From positions 82,477-146,476 of the forward strand of contig CAZFOB010000008.1 in assembly GCA_964520325.1 (NCBI GenBank): a stretch of 64,000 bases of DNA. The letters run 5' to 3'. This stretch comes from CAZFOB01 sp964520325. GTDB taxonomy: Bacteria > Actinomycetota > JAICYB01. Every line of letters begins with the position of its first letter. Position 1 is the first letter of the stretch. The notes below the pieces were generated by a model. It did no database searches. It was not told the DNA's origin and saw nothing but the letters and a program-made list of their open reading frames with translations. A program made the translations under genes and the position numbers. Of this stretch, positions 42,531 through 50,215 are shown piece by piece.

Positions 42531-42561
42531 GGGCGCCTAGGGTACGCGTTTTCCCCAGGTT

Positions 42562-42600
42562 GAACACGATCGAACACGGTCGGAAGACGGTCGGTACAGT
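42562..42600 (+). promoter_or_regulatory. Three 11-bp tandem repeats and -10 box before the PIG-L gene
   Basis: GAACACGATC, GAACACGGTCG and GAAGACGGTCG follow one another (about 42562-42594) at one-helical-turn spacing and end at the -10 box TACAGT (42595-42600). The box lies 6 bases before the ATG at 42607, which makes a leaderless transcript. The repeats occupy the -35 region and look like binding sites for a regulator. Confidence 0.6.
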
Positions 42601-42606
42601 TGGTTC

Positions 42607-43320
42607 ATGGCCGAACCGCTGCGCGTCCTCTGCGTTTCCGCGCACCCCGATGACATCGAGTTTGGCTGCGCCGGTTCTGTGGCCGTCTGGGTCGGCGAGG
42701 GGGCCGAGGTGACCTACGTGCTCGTCACCGACGGCTCGACCGGGACGACGGACAACGAATTGGTCGGCGAGCGGATCGCGGATATCCGCCGCGAAGAGTC
42801 GATAGCCGCGGCCAAGGCGGTCGGCGTTGAAGATGTGATCTTCCTTGGTTATCGAGACGGATACGTCGAGGCGACCCTTGATCTGCGGCGTGACATCGCG
42901 CGGGAATTCAGGCGCGCGCGTCCGCATCGCTTCGTCGTGATGGATCCGGCGACGCTTCCAGGCGGTTGGTTCGTGAACCACCCCGACCATCGGGCGATCG
43001 GACAGACCTGCCTCGATATCACCATCACTGCCGGCACCACTCCGGGCCACTTTCCTGAGCTCCTCGACGAAGGTTTCGAGCCGTGGCGCGGCCTCAAGGA
43101 GATCTACATCACCGGGCCTGGTGGAGGGGAGACGGCGGTCGATATCACGACCACGATCGACATGAAGATCGCGGCTCTCACGTCGCACGTCTCGCAGGTC
43201 GGCGGCTGGGACGGCATCGAGGACATGATCCGCGGCTGGACGAAGACGAATGGCTCAGCGCACGGCATGGAGTACGCGGAACTCTTCCACCTCATCCGGC
43301 CGCTGGGGGCCGAGAGCTGA
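42607..43320 (+). CDS. PIG-L family deacetylase
   Basis: The 237-residue zinc-dependent N-acetylglucosaminyl deacetylase family member has metal ligands in AHPDDIEFGC (H-P-D-D) and HPDHRAIG. Family members include MshB and Mca (mycothiol pathway), BshB and GlcNAc-PI deacetylase. No mycothiol genes are adjacent, so the exact substrate is open. It is probably regulated through the repeat cluster just upstream. Confidence 0.9.
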   Translation: MAEPLRVLCVSAHPDDIEFGCAGSVAVWVGEGAEVTYVLVTDGSTGTTDNELVGERIADIRREESIAAAKAVGVEDVIFLGYRDGYVEATLDLRRDIAREFRRARPHRFVVMDPATLPGGWFVNHPDHRAIGQTCLDITITAGTTPGHFPELLDEGFEPWRGLKEIYITGPGGGETAVDITTTIDMKIAALTSHVSQVGGWDGIEDMIRGWTKTNGSAHGMEYAELFHLIRPLGAES

Positions 43321-43791
43321 GGCCCGTAGCCATCGACGATCGGAGTACCTGGGGGCCGACGCGATCGCCGGGTTGTTGGCCATCGGCGCGTGTTCTTGAT
43401 CCATGCGATCGGCTTGGGCTGTTCCGGCTACCTGGACCAGAACGAGATCCGGCCGGGCGATCTGACCCGGCGCGTTCGGCTGGCTGCGAAAGGCCATCGA
43501 ACGCTGTCGGAGCGCCCTTCTTTCCCGCTTCTCCGTCTCTACTTTCGCCAGAACGCGGCAGTAATACCCCTCGGGCCGCCGCTCAGCGCTCGGGAACGGC
43601 AGGTTCTGGGAGGCGTTCCCGGCTCGTCCGAACGCACTGCGCGATCTCAAACGGCTCAGGTCCTGCAGGCCGGGGCGGTTTGTGAATCGGTTCACACGAC
43701 ACACGAAGGCTCCGCCGAACTTAAGACACGGTGACAGGTTCGGGGGTAGGGTACCTACGACGGACGGGGACGTAGCGAAGGAGGCACGGGT
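43321..43791. other. 471-base intergenic region
   Basis: No convincing gene was seen. The plus-strand frame 43390-43734 has a segment (LSARERQVL) reminiscent of a LuxR helix-turn-helix, but the rest does not fit and no ribosome binding site exists. The last 60 bases hold the promoter and AAGGAGG site of the next gene. The AT content rises towards the gene at 43792. Confidence 0.5.
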
Positions 43792-45123
43792 ATGCAGCGC
43801 GGGCTGTCTGGTCAGGTGCAGTATCGGGCGGGTGCGAAAACCAGATTGAAGGCACAGCGGTCGCTATGTCTAGCTGTCGCTTCGGCGCTAACGCTTGCAG
43901 CAATCACCGTCAGCAATTCGCCCGATGCTTCAGCTCAGAATCGGCCAGAAGAAGGGATGAACGAGCTACCCAACGACAGAAATGCTTCACGACACAGCGA
44001 GCGCTGGTATGACGACGCGAGCGAACTGCCAGTCGTCGACTCGCCGTCGCGTATTCGACCGGATGCTACCGCGCACTTCGGAAGCCGCTTCGCAGGAATC
44101 TGGTACAACCGCACAGTTTCCCCGACCCGACTCGTGTTCGGTGTCGCAGGTCCAACTGAAGACGACCGCGCGTTCGTGCGCAGGCTCACCAAGAACGACC
44201 GCCGAACAGATGTCGTCGCGATTAAGTACGGGGCTGAGGAGTTGGGCGGCTGGCGGAATCAGATCGCTCCAATCGTGGAGCGTTCAGCGAGGCGTACGAG
44301 CGCGATGTTCAAGATGGGCACGGATCCGAGACGTGCAGTCGTTTTTGTCGAAGAAAACCCGCTCGATCCAGATTTGCGGGCTGAGATTGAGGCATCTGGC
44401 GTACCCAGAGACGCCTACACCTTGAGGGAAGGTGGCGGCCTGATTCCCGGCCATGCGACGCGTGACACGTTTCCTCCGTACGAAGGAGGCCTGCGTGTCG
44501 TTATGAACGACGGCACAACGTCAGGCGATTGCACGACGTGGTTTACCGGCAAACGTACCGACGGTACACCGCGCGGTGTTACCGCGGGCCATTGCAATGC
44601 GGAGGGAGCAGTAATCGATCCTAACGATGACGCATACATCGGCGACGACAACCTGGGTAAGCCGGGCGGTAACACTTATGACGGGGATACATCTTCCGAT
44701 GCTGTCCGGATCGCGATTACCTCTTCGCAGCTCACGAACAGGATCAACACCGGCCCCAACACTCATCGAACAGTGAAGGCGCCCCGGTATACGACGGCCG
44801 ACCTCAATACGCTGGATAAGGACATTTGCTTCAACGGAATTACGAGTGGCGGCGTCTGCGGCCTGATAACGTTCGCGGACTTCGATCAGACTGATACCAA
44901 TGGCGTCATTCACAGGCACCTCTACGAGATCGATGGCGATAGCGTGGATGGGGACAGCGGGGCCCCCGTTTATGGGATTCGAACAAACGATGGCACCGCG
45001 AGAGTGGCCGGGATCGTCCACGGCAGTAGCGCGGGAACTAACAACATGGTGTTCCATGCCGCAGGGTATGTGCTGAATGATCTCGGCATGTGCATCTACT
45101 ATCTGACCACTTCGTGTGAGTAG
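43792..45123 (+). CDS. Secreted chymotrypsin-fold protease with long pro-region
   Basis: The 443 residues have an N-terminal export signal (SLCLAVASALTLAAITV), a pro-region of about 190 residues and a C-terminal S1-type protease domain. The triad is H267 (VTAGHCN), D303 (SSDAVRIAI) and S389 (VDGDSGAPVYG), with cysteines C247/C268 and a later pair. The layout resembles streptogrisin or alpha-lytic proteases that need their pro-region to fold. AAGGAGG lies about 6 bases before the ATG. Codon use is less GC-biased than that of neighbours (many A/T third bases), which suggests later acquisition. It is coupled to the lipoprotein gene. Confidence 0.88.
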   Translation: MQRGLSGQVQYRAGAKTRLKAQRSLCLAVASALTLAAITVSNSPDASAQNRPEEGMNELPNDRNASRHSERWYDDASELPVVDSPSRIRPDATAHFGSRFAGIWYNRTVSPTRLVFGVAGPTEDDRAFVRRLTKNDRRTDVVAIKYGAEELGGWRNQIAPIVERSARRTSAMFKMGTDPRRAVVFVEENPLDPDLRAEIEASGVPRDAYTLREGGGLIPGHATRDTFPPYEGGLRVVMNDGTTSGDCTTWFTGKRTDGTPRGVTAGHCNAEGAVIDPNDDAYIGDDNLGKPGGNTYDGDTSSDAVRIAITSSQLTNRINTGPNTHRTVKAPRYTTADLNTLDKDICFNGITSGGVCGLITFADFDQTDTNGVIHRHLYEIDGDSVDGDSGAPVYGIRTNDGTARVAGIVHGSSAGTNNMVFHAAGYVLNDLGMCIYYLTTSCE

Positions 45124-45559
45124 CGAGAAGGAACGCCACGGGTTCGCTGCTGTAGCGATCACAGGATTCCTCTTTCTAGCAGGGTGCTCGAGCGATGCCA
45201 AACCGAGCCCCATTGACCGCGAATCGGGTTTCATCAGCACGCCCTGGCGGCTCATCCGCCAAGAATCGAGGACTCTCTTCGTGGTAGCCCGGTCTGGCGG
45301 GTGCTTCGAGTTCGACCACATGTCGGCTGACGAGAGCGATTCGAAAGTAACGCTTTCCGCGCTCAGCAAGAACAAGGCGGGCGGGAACGGACTGTGTCCG
45401 GGCAAACAGACTAACGACGTCGCCGTAGCCTGCCTCGATGCGCCACTTGGAGATCGAGAGCTCTCTCATGCAGCCGTCTCGCCCAGATGGCCCGGAGAGA
45501 AGTCGATCAAGGGATCACTTCCGCCTTCGCTGGAGGAGCCGAAGCCATGCCCCGAGTAG
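45116..45559 (+). CDS. Small lipoprotein of unknown function
   Basis: The 147 residues have a lipoprotein signal peptide (FAAVAITGFLFLAGCSS); the lipobox cysteine in LAGC is about residue 24. The mature part is polar with four cysteines that could pair. The GTG start overlaps the protease stop by 8 bases, so it is translated with the upstream protease. A role as inhibitor, chaperone or anchor for that protease is conceivable but has no direct support. The same relaxed codon use is seen as in the protease. Confidence 0.75.
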   Translation: MSSEKERHGFAAVAITGFLFLAGCSSDAKPSPIDRESGFISTPWRLIRQESRTLFVVARSGGCFEFDHMSADESDSKVTLSALSKNKAGGNGLCPGKQTNDVAVACLDAPLGDRELSHAAVSPRWPGEKSIKGSLPPSLEEPKPCPE

Positions 45560-45721
45560 GTAGGGCCCACGTCAAGCGTTCAATCGCGCGCAGCGAAGAC
45601 GGCTGACGCCCGGCAGGTAAAACGAGCGCGCTTCGGAGACGCTACAAAAGGCTAATATGAGACGGTCGGTCAAGTCCTCACCCTTAGGGCGCTCGCTCGC
45701 AACGAGGAAGGGTTAGCTCAG

Positions 45722-46513
45722 CTACTTGTACTCGTGCTCAGGTCCGGGGTAGATCCCCTCGGCCACTTCCTTCGCGAACATCTGAACCGCTTCGCTCACC
45801 TGAGAGGACAGGTCGGCGTAGCGCTTCACGAATCGTGGCGACGGGCCCGGGGTCAGGCCGAGGAGGTCGTGGAGCACGAGGACCTGTCCGCTGGTGCCAG
45901 GGCCGGCGCCGATGCCGATCGTTGGGATATCGAGCGCTTCGGTGACGCGGCTCCCGAGCTCGGCGGGAACAGCTTCGAGCACGACACTGAACAGTCCGGC
46001 GTCCTGCAAACGGAGTGCGTCCTGCAGGAGTCGGTCGCCGGCCTCCCCGCGGCCCTGCACCTTGAAGCCGCCGAACTGGTTGACGAATTGCGGCGTGAGG
46101 CCGAGGTGTCCCATCACGGGGATGCCGCGTTCCGTTAGCGCTTTGACGGTGTCGACGGCTGCGCCGGCACCTTCGAGCTTCACGGCGTGCATGCCGATAC
46201 GCAGGTATTCAGAAGCGTTGCGGATGGCGTCTTCCACCGACGTCTGGTAGCTGCCCCACGGCAGGTCGCCGACGAGGAGCGCGTCACGTGATCCGCGTGC
46301 GACGGCTTTGGCGTGATGGAACATCTCGTCTATCGACACTTGAAGCGTGGTGGGGTAGCCGAGCAGCACGTTGGCGACCGAGTCACCGACGAGCAGCACC
46401 GGTATGCCGGCTTCGTCGCAGATCCGGGCGGTGAGCGCGTCGTATGCCGTCACCATGACGAACTTCTGCCCGCGCGCGCGCCACGTACGCAGGTCGTTGA
46501 CAGATACGGTCAT
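45722..46513 (-). CDS. panB: Ketopantoate hydroxymethyltransferase
   Basis: First committed enzyme of pantothenate/CoA synthesis: transfers a hydroxymethyl group from methylene-THF to 2-ketoisovalerate. The TIM-barrel signature residues are visible: VTAYDALTARICDEAG, LLVGDSVANVLLGYP, VKLEGAG, VMGHLGLTPQ and IGIGAGPGTSGQVLVLHD. The length of 263 is normal. AGGAGGT lies 7 bases before the ATG. panC and panD are not adjacent. Confidence 0.96.
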   Translation of the reverse strand: MTVSVNDLRTWRARGQKFVMVTAYDALTARICDEAGIPVLLVGDSVANVLLGYPTTLQVSIDEMFHHAKAVARGSRDALLVGDLPWGSYQTSVEDAIRNASEYLRIGMHAVKLEGAGAAVDTVKALTERGIPVMGHLGLTPQFVNQFGGFKVQGRGEAGDRLLQDALRLQDAGLFSVVLEAVPAELGSRVTEALDIPTIGIGAGPGTSGQVLVLHDLLGLTPGPSPRFVKRYADLSSQVSEAVQMFAKEVAEGIYPGPEHEYK

Positions 46514-46640
46514 GACCGTTACCTCCTCAGCCTAAAGGCCCGAAACCGGGTCCCCTGGTCGATTCCAATGATGCCACGGCCGAGGGGCGCGGGGGGGTCT
46601 GCCCCGCGAGAAGGGCGCTCTCGGTAGGGTGGGCGCCCCC

Positions 46641-47189
46641 ATGAAACACATCGGGAAACGCATCGCCATCGTCGGCTCGTTCTCGACCGGCAAGACCACC
46701 CTGGCCGAGGAGGCAGCTCCGAAGCTCGGGCTCCCGCTGCTGCCGGAGGTTGCGCGAGAGGTGGTGGATCTCGGGTTCAAGCTCGACAAGGACGCCACCG
46801 TCGAGACCGAGACCCTGATCTTCCTGCGGCAGTCCTACAACGAGATGACGCATTCCGAGTTCGTTGGAGACCGTTCGCTCGTCGACGTCATGGCGTATGC
46901 CAGCTGGGTGCTCGAGAACCAGGAGCGCCGCAAAGAGTTCGCCCTCTGGGACACATGCCTCGACATCGCCAAGCACAACCTGCGCTCGCAGTACTCGCAC
47001 GTCTTCTACCTGCCCGTCGAGTTCGGGATCGTCGCGGACGGACTGCGTCCGATGGATCCGGACTTCCAGGCAGACATCGACCGTCGCATGGTCCACCTGC
47101 TCGAGGTCAACGACATCGGCTATCAGACACTCACGGGTTCGGTCGACGACCGTTTGGCCGCGCTGATCCAAGCCGTCGTGGACAGATGA
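46641..47189 (+). CDS. P-loop ATPase / NadR-like kinase-fold protein (AAA_28)
   Basis: The 182 residues begin MKHIGKRIAIVGSFSTGKTT, a Walker A motif (GSFSTGKT). They continue with EVAREVVDLGF, a DRSLVDVMAYA segment typical of NadR/deoxynucleoside-kinase-like proteins, and FYLPVEFGIVADGLRP. This fits the AAA_28 group, related to the ribosylnicotinamide kinase domain of NadR. The substrate is unknown. ATG 46641 is preferred over GTG 46629; TAGGGT ten bases upstream may be a promoter. The TGA stop opens the mini-repeat before the next gene. Confidence 0.75.
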   Translation: MKHIGKRIAIVGSFSTGKTTLAEEAAPKLGLPLLPEVAREVVDLGFKLDKDATVETETLIFLRQSYNEMTHSEFVGDRSLVDVMAYASWVLENQERRKEFALWDTCLDIAKHNLRSQYSHVFYLPVEFGIVADGLRPMDPDFQADIDRRMVHLLEVNDIGYQTLTGSVDDRLAALIQAVVDR

Positions 47190-47210
47190 GCGACTGATGG
47201 GCGACTGATG
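47186..47210 (+). repeat. ATGRGCGACTG repeat chain between two genes
   Basis: Two tandem modules, ATGAGCGACTG and ATGGGCGACTG, bridge the stop of the P-loop gene and the start of the DtxR-type gene. Each is a three-codon frame (ATG-AGC-GAC-TGA and ATG-GGC-GAC-TGA) whose stop overlaps the next ATG (TGATG), so ribosomes could step through to the start at 47208. The 10-base word TGAGCGACTG recurs at 30239, 30283, 35078 and 35097. Confidence 0.8.
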
Positions 47211-47906
47211 GCGGCCGCCGGGTCTCCGAAAGGCGTCACCAGCACGATCGAGTCCTATCTCGAAGCGGTTTTCGAGCTGCAGGAGATCGGGGAGCGTGTC
47301 ACCCAGGCGCGTCTTGCGCGCTGGTTCCGCGTCTCTCCGCCGGCCACGTCAGAAGTCGTCAAACGCATGGAGCGAATGGACCTCATCACTTTCGCCGACG
47401 ACCGCACGATCGTGCTCAGCGAAGAAGGACGTAAGCGCGCAGCTGAAGAGGCGATCAGACACCGGACGATCGAGCGGTACCTCGTCGATGTGCTCGGCGT
47501 GCCCTGGCACCTGTCGGATGACGAGGTGCGCAAGATGGAGCCCGGAGTGTCGGACATCGTGTTCGAACGGATGCAGGGAGCACTTGCCGGCGTTGACAGG
47601 TGCCCGCACGGAAACCCCATCCCGGGCACGGCGGCGGCCGCACGTCCGATCGACGATCTCGTCCCGCTCGATACGTGTGATGTCGGAGCTCAGGTGCGCA
47701 TCGACCGCATCCTCGAGGACCTCGAGCTCGATCGAGAGACCCTGCGTTACCTCGAAGACCACCGCTTGCTTCCGGGCGCCGCACTCGAAGTGACGGCGCG
47801 CGATCCCGACGGAGGTGTCACGGTCGTTCGCGACGGCGCGACCGTGGCCGTCGGTCAGGGTCTTGCTTCACACGTGCTGTGCGTGCCCGCCGACGAACCT
47901 CACTGA
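47208..47906 (+). CDS. DtxR/MntR-family regulator with altered metal-binding sites
   Basis: The 232 residues have the family architecture: winged HTH (TQARLARWFRVSPPATSEVV), dimerisation domain (HRTIERYLVDVLGVPW), CPHGNPIPG, and a C-terminal FeoA/SH3-like domain. Compared with DtxR, the site 1 pair H79/E83 is kept as H85/E89. By my alignment M10 is S16, H98 is D104, C102 is R108 and H106 is P112, while E105 is kept as E111. It may therefore sense something else or bind DNA without metal. The stop overlaps the next gene (TGATG). Confidence 0.88.
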   Translation: MAAAGSPKGVTSTIESYLEAVFELQEIGERVTQARLARWFRVSPPATSEVVKRMERMDLITFADDRTIVLSEEGRKRAAEEAIRHRTIERYLVDVLGVPWHLSDDEVRKMEPGVSDIVFERMQGALAGVDRCPHGNPIPGTAAAARPIDDLVPLDTCDVGAQVRIDRILEDLELDRETLRYLEDHRLLPGAALEVTARDPDGGVTVVRDGATVAVGQGLASHVLCVPADEPH

Positions 47907-48991
47907 TGTCCGAGCGGTTGTTGATGGGCCCAGGCCCGTCGAATGCGGCACCCGAGGTGCTCGAGGCGCTCGGCCGACCTCTGCTCGGTCACCTCGATCC
48001 CGAGTTCCTGACGATCTTGGACGCCGTAGCCGGGGGCTTACGTTCGGTGTTCCGGACGGAGAACCGGATGACGTTCGCGGTTTCCGGGACTGGGAGCGCG
48101 GGGATGGAGGCCGCGCTCGTGAACCTGCTCGAGCCGGGTGACGAGGCGATCGTGTGCGTCAACGGCGTGTTCGGCGAACGCATGGCCGATGTGGCCGCTC
48201 GAGCCGGGGGCAAGGTCGTGCGGGTCGACGCGCCATGGGGCCAGCCCGTCGACTCTGAGGACGTGCGCGCAGCACTCGATGCACATCCTGAGGCGAAGCT
48301 CCTTTCCCTTGTGCACGCCGAAACGTCGACGGGCGTTGCGCAACCGATCGAGGAGATCGCGGCCATGATGCGTGAGCACGGAGCATTGTTCGTGCTCGAT
48401 ACCGTCACGTCGCTCGCCGGCATGCGCGTCGAGATCGACGCGTGGGCGGTCGACGTCGCGTATTCGGGAACGCAGAAGTGTTTGTCCGTCCCGCCGGGGC
48501 TTTCGCCGATGACCTTCTCCGATCGCGCACTCGAACTGGTTCATTCGCGGCGTACGCCCGTGCAGAGCTGGTACCTCGACGTCACGCTTCTCGACGGTTA
48601 CTGGGGAACGGAACGCGTGTACCACCACACTGCGCCGATCTCGATGGTGACGGCGCTCCGCGAAGGTTTGCGAGTGGTGCTGGACGAAGGGTTGGAAGGA
48701 CGTTGGGCGCGCCATGCGCAAGTAGCGCATCAACTCTGCGTTGGTCTCCTCGATCGTGGATTCACGTACGTCGCTCCAGAAGGCATGCGCCTTCCGATGC
48801 TGCACTGCGTCCGGCTGCCGGGCGAAGTCGAAGAGGCGCCATTGCGGAAACGGCTACTCGTCGAACACGGGATCGAGGTAGGTGCCGGGCTCGGCCCCTT
48901 CCGTGGAGCGTGCTGGCGCATCGGACTCATGGGGCACAACGCGCGTGAGGAGAACGTCCACAGGCTCCTCGATGCGCTCGACGCCGGGTGA
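47906..48991 (+). CDS. Class V PLP aminotransferase (alanine-glyoxylate type)
   Basis: The 361 residues start MSERLLMGPGPSNAAPEVLE, the hallmark of the serine/alanine-glyoxylate aminotransferase group (SgaA/AGXT/PucG). FAVSGTGSAGMEAAL binds cofactor phosphate, LDTVTSLAGM holds the PLP aspartate, and YSGTQKCLSVPPG holds the Schiff-base lysine. It probably detoxifies glyoxylate or acts in photorespiration-like or purine degradation routes. ATG 47906 overlaps the regulator's stop, so the divergent DtxR-type protein may control or co-function with it. Confidence 0.92.
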   Translation: MSERLLMGPGPSNAAPEVLEALGRPLLGHLDPEFLTILDAVAGGLRSVFRTENRMTFAVSGTGSAGMEAALVNLLEPGDEAIVCVNGVFGERMADVAARAGGKVVRVDAPWGQPVDSEDVRAALDAHPEAKLLSLVHAETSTGVAQPIEEIAAMMREHGALFVLDTVTSLAGMRVEIDAWAVDVAYSGTQKCLSVPPGLSPMTFSDRALELVHSRRTPVQSWYLDVTLLDGYWGTERVYHHTAPISMVTALREGLRVVLDEGLEGRWARHAQVAHQLCVGLLDRGFTYVAPEGMRLPMLHCVRLPGEVEEAPLRKRLLVEHGIEVGAGLGPFRGACWRIGLMGHNAREENVHRLLDALDAG

Positions 48992-49002
48992 CTACTCGGA
49001 GA

Positions 49003-50094
49003 TCACGAGCTATTTCGCAGAAGCCGACGCAGGATCCCCGCGAGCTTCACGAGATCGTTCACGTTTACCCACTCATGGTTGCTGTGCGCTGAGGAAAGCT
49101 CGCCGGCTCCGAAGACGACGCACGGGTGTGCATGCTTTGCGAGGAAGTTCCCGGCGTCGGTCCACGAGGGCATCCCGGCCGCCTCGAAGGGCACACCCAT
49201 CGCGGCCGCGAGCTTCGACGCGATCGGCACTCGTTCGACCGGGATATCCATGGGCTCGCTCGCATCGGCGATGTCGTAGAGGAAGGACGTCCCACGATCG
49301 CCCCAGCGTCGTGCGAGGTCGTCGAGGCGGGTGCGCACCTCGTCGGCGGCGCTGACGAGGTCGGTGCCCGGGACAACCCCGAGTGTCATGGCCAGACTGG
49401 CTCGCCCAGGGGTTCGCCATGCGTGCTCACCGCCGTTCAACCTTCCGACGTTGCTATGCGCGCGCCCGAGCAGCGGATGCTCCGCCTTGAGGAAGCTGCA
49501 GGTGTCGAGCTCTTCGACGACCGATAGCACGGCCTTGATCGGGGAGCCCGTCGTCCCGGGGGCGTACGCGTGAGCCGGCGTGCCGGAGACCTCGACTAAA
49601 ACGTCGATGTGTCCGGCCTGAGCTGTGCAGATGGCGAAGTCGGTCGGCTCGAGGACGAGCCCGCCCTCGTGCGACCAGGGACCTTCGGGGAAGCTGACCA
49701 GCTCGGATCCGAGACCGCCGAACTCCTCGTCGCACGTGATCACGATGCAGGCGCGGGTATGCGGTTCAGCCTCGACCGCAGCGACGAGAGCGGCGATCTG
49801 CCCCTTCGCGTCGAGGACTCCACGCCCGATGAGGGTTTCCCCCCGCCGGCGGGCGGTGAACGGATCGGGATGGGTGTGAGGCGGATGGACGTCGATGTGA
49901 GAGTTGAGAAAGACGCCACCGACCCCGCCGCGGTGCGCGACCAGGTTCGGGCGTCCGGGCGCGACCTCTTGGAGCTCGCAGTCGAAACCACACGCCTCGA
50001 GCCAGGTCTTGAGAAGCACTTGGGCCTGACTTTCGGTCTCGTGCGTCGGGATCGCAACGAGATCGGACGTCGCTTGGATGATGCGTTGCTCCAT
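49003..50094 (-). CDS. M20-family metallopeptidase (ArgE/DapE-like)
   Basis: The 363-residue zinc-dependent deacylase or peptidase has metal ligands in NSHIDVHPPH, GRGVLDAKGQIAA (bridging Asp), CDEEFGGLG (catalytic Glu pair) and a late histidine in SAHSNHEWV. It resembles acetylornithine deacetylase and succinyl-diaminopimelate desuccinylase, but the substrate is not determined by context. ATG 50094 lies 6 bases after minus-strand TACGGT (leaderless); an ATG at 50139 would run through the divergent leuS promoter. Confidence 0.88.
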   Translation of the reverse strand: MEQRIIQATSDLVAIPTHETESQAQVLLKTWLEACGFDCELQEVAPGRPNLVAHRGGVGGVFLNSHIDVHPPHTHPDPFTARRRGETLIGRGVLDAKGQIAALVAAVEAEPHTRACIVITCDEEFGGLGSELVSFPEGPWSHEGGLVLEPTDFAICTAQAGHIDVLVEVSGTPAHAYAPGTTGSPIKAVLSVVEELDTCSFLKAEHPLLGRAHSNVGRLNGGEHAWRTPGRASLAMTLGVVPGTDLVSAADEVRTRLDDLARRWGDRGTSFLYDIADASEPMDIPVERVPIASKLAAAMGVPFEAAGMPSWTDAGNFLAKHAHPCVVFGAGELSSAHSNHEWVNVNDLVKLAGILRRLLRNSS

Positions 50095-50100
50095 CGCGCC

Positions 50101-50106
50101 ACCGTA
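50101..50106 (-). promoter_or_regulatory. -10 box of a leaderless promoter for the M20 gene
   Basis: Minus-strand TACGGT-N6-ATG. It overlaps by two bases the plus-strand -10 box of the leuS leader, so the two divergent promoters probably exclude each other. Confidence 0.5.
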
Positions 50107-50110
50107 TACT
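50105..50110 (+). promoter_or_regulatory. -10 box of the leuS leader transcript
   Basis: TATACT is close to consensus. Transcription would start at about 50116-50118, on or next to the leader peptide start codon. Confidence 0.6.
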
Positions 50111-50114
50111 CGAC

Positions 50115-50156
50115 GTGGTGATCTACGCGATACGCGCATTGCTCGTCCTTATCTAG
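50115..50156 (+). CDS. leuS leader peptide (VVIYAIRALLVLI)
   Basis: The 13 codons (or 12 from the second GTG at 50118) end at TAG 50154-50156. Three leucine codons (TTG 50139, CTC 50142, CTT 50148) with valine and isoleucine codons cluster at the end, just before an attenuator. The leader mRNA would be almost leaderless. A ribosome stalling on Leu codons when Leu-tRNA is short is the classical trigger for read-through. Confidence 0.75.
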   Translation: MVIYAIRALLVLI

Positions 50157-50215
50157 GCGGGCGCCACACCGGCGCTCGCCCACCTCTCGCTGTCCTCGGC
50201 GGGAGGTTTTTCTTT
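50156..50215 (+). terminator. leuS transcription attenuator
   Basis: Hairpin 1:2 pairs GGCGGGCG (50156-50163) with CGCTCGCC (50173-50180). The terminator pairs ACCTCTCGC (50182-50190) with GCGGGAGGT (50199-50207) and is followed by TTTTTCTTT. The segment CTCGCC (50175-50180) can also pair with GGCGGG (50198-50203) in the terminator's 3' arm, giving a competing antiterminator. The leader peptide stop touches the first stem. Confidence 0.75.

Noticed and set aside
43255..43704. 149-codon minus-strand frame downstream of the PIG-L gene
   Set aside because: It overlaps the PIG-L 3' end, has no recognisable motif and its codon positions follow no bias.
43390..43734. LuxR-type regulator fragment in the gap before the protease
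   Set aside because: Only nine residues resemble the LuxR helix. No ribosome binding site, no rest of the domain and no coding bias were found.
45671..45713. Terminator downstream of panB and the lipoprotein gene
   Set aside because: ACCCTT and AAGGGT can pair around a small inner hairpin, but the loop is long and no T-run follows, so it was not annotated.
45705..45720. tRNA-like D-arm sequence GGGTTAGCTCAG
   Set aside because: No acceptor, anticodon or T-arm pairing surrounds it; a chance match.
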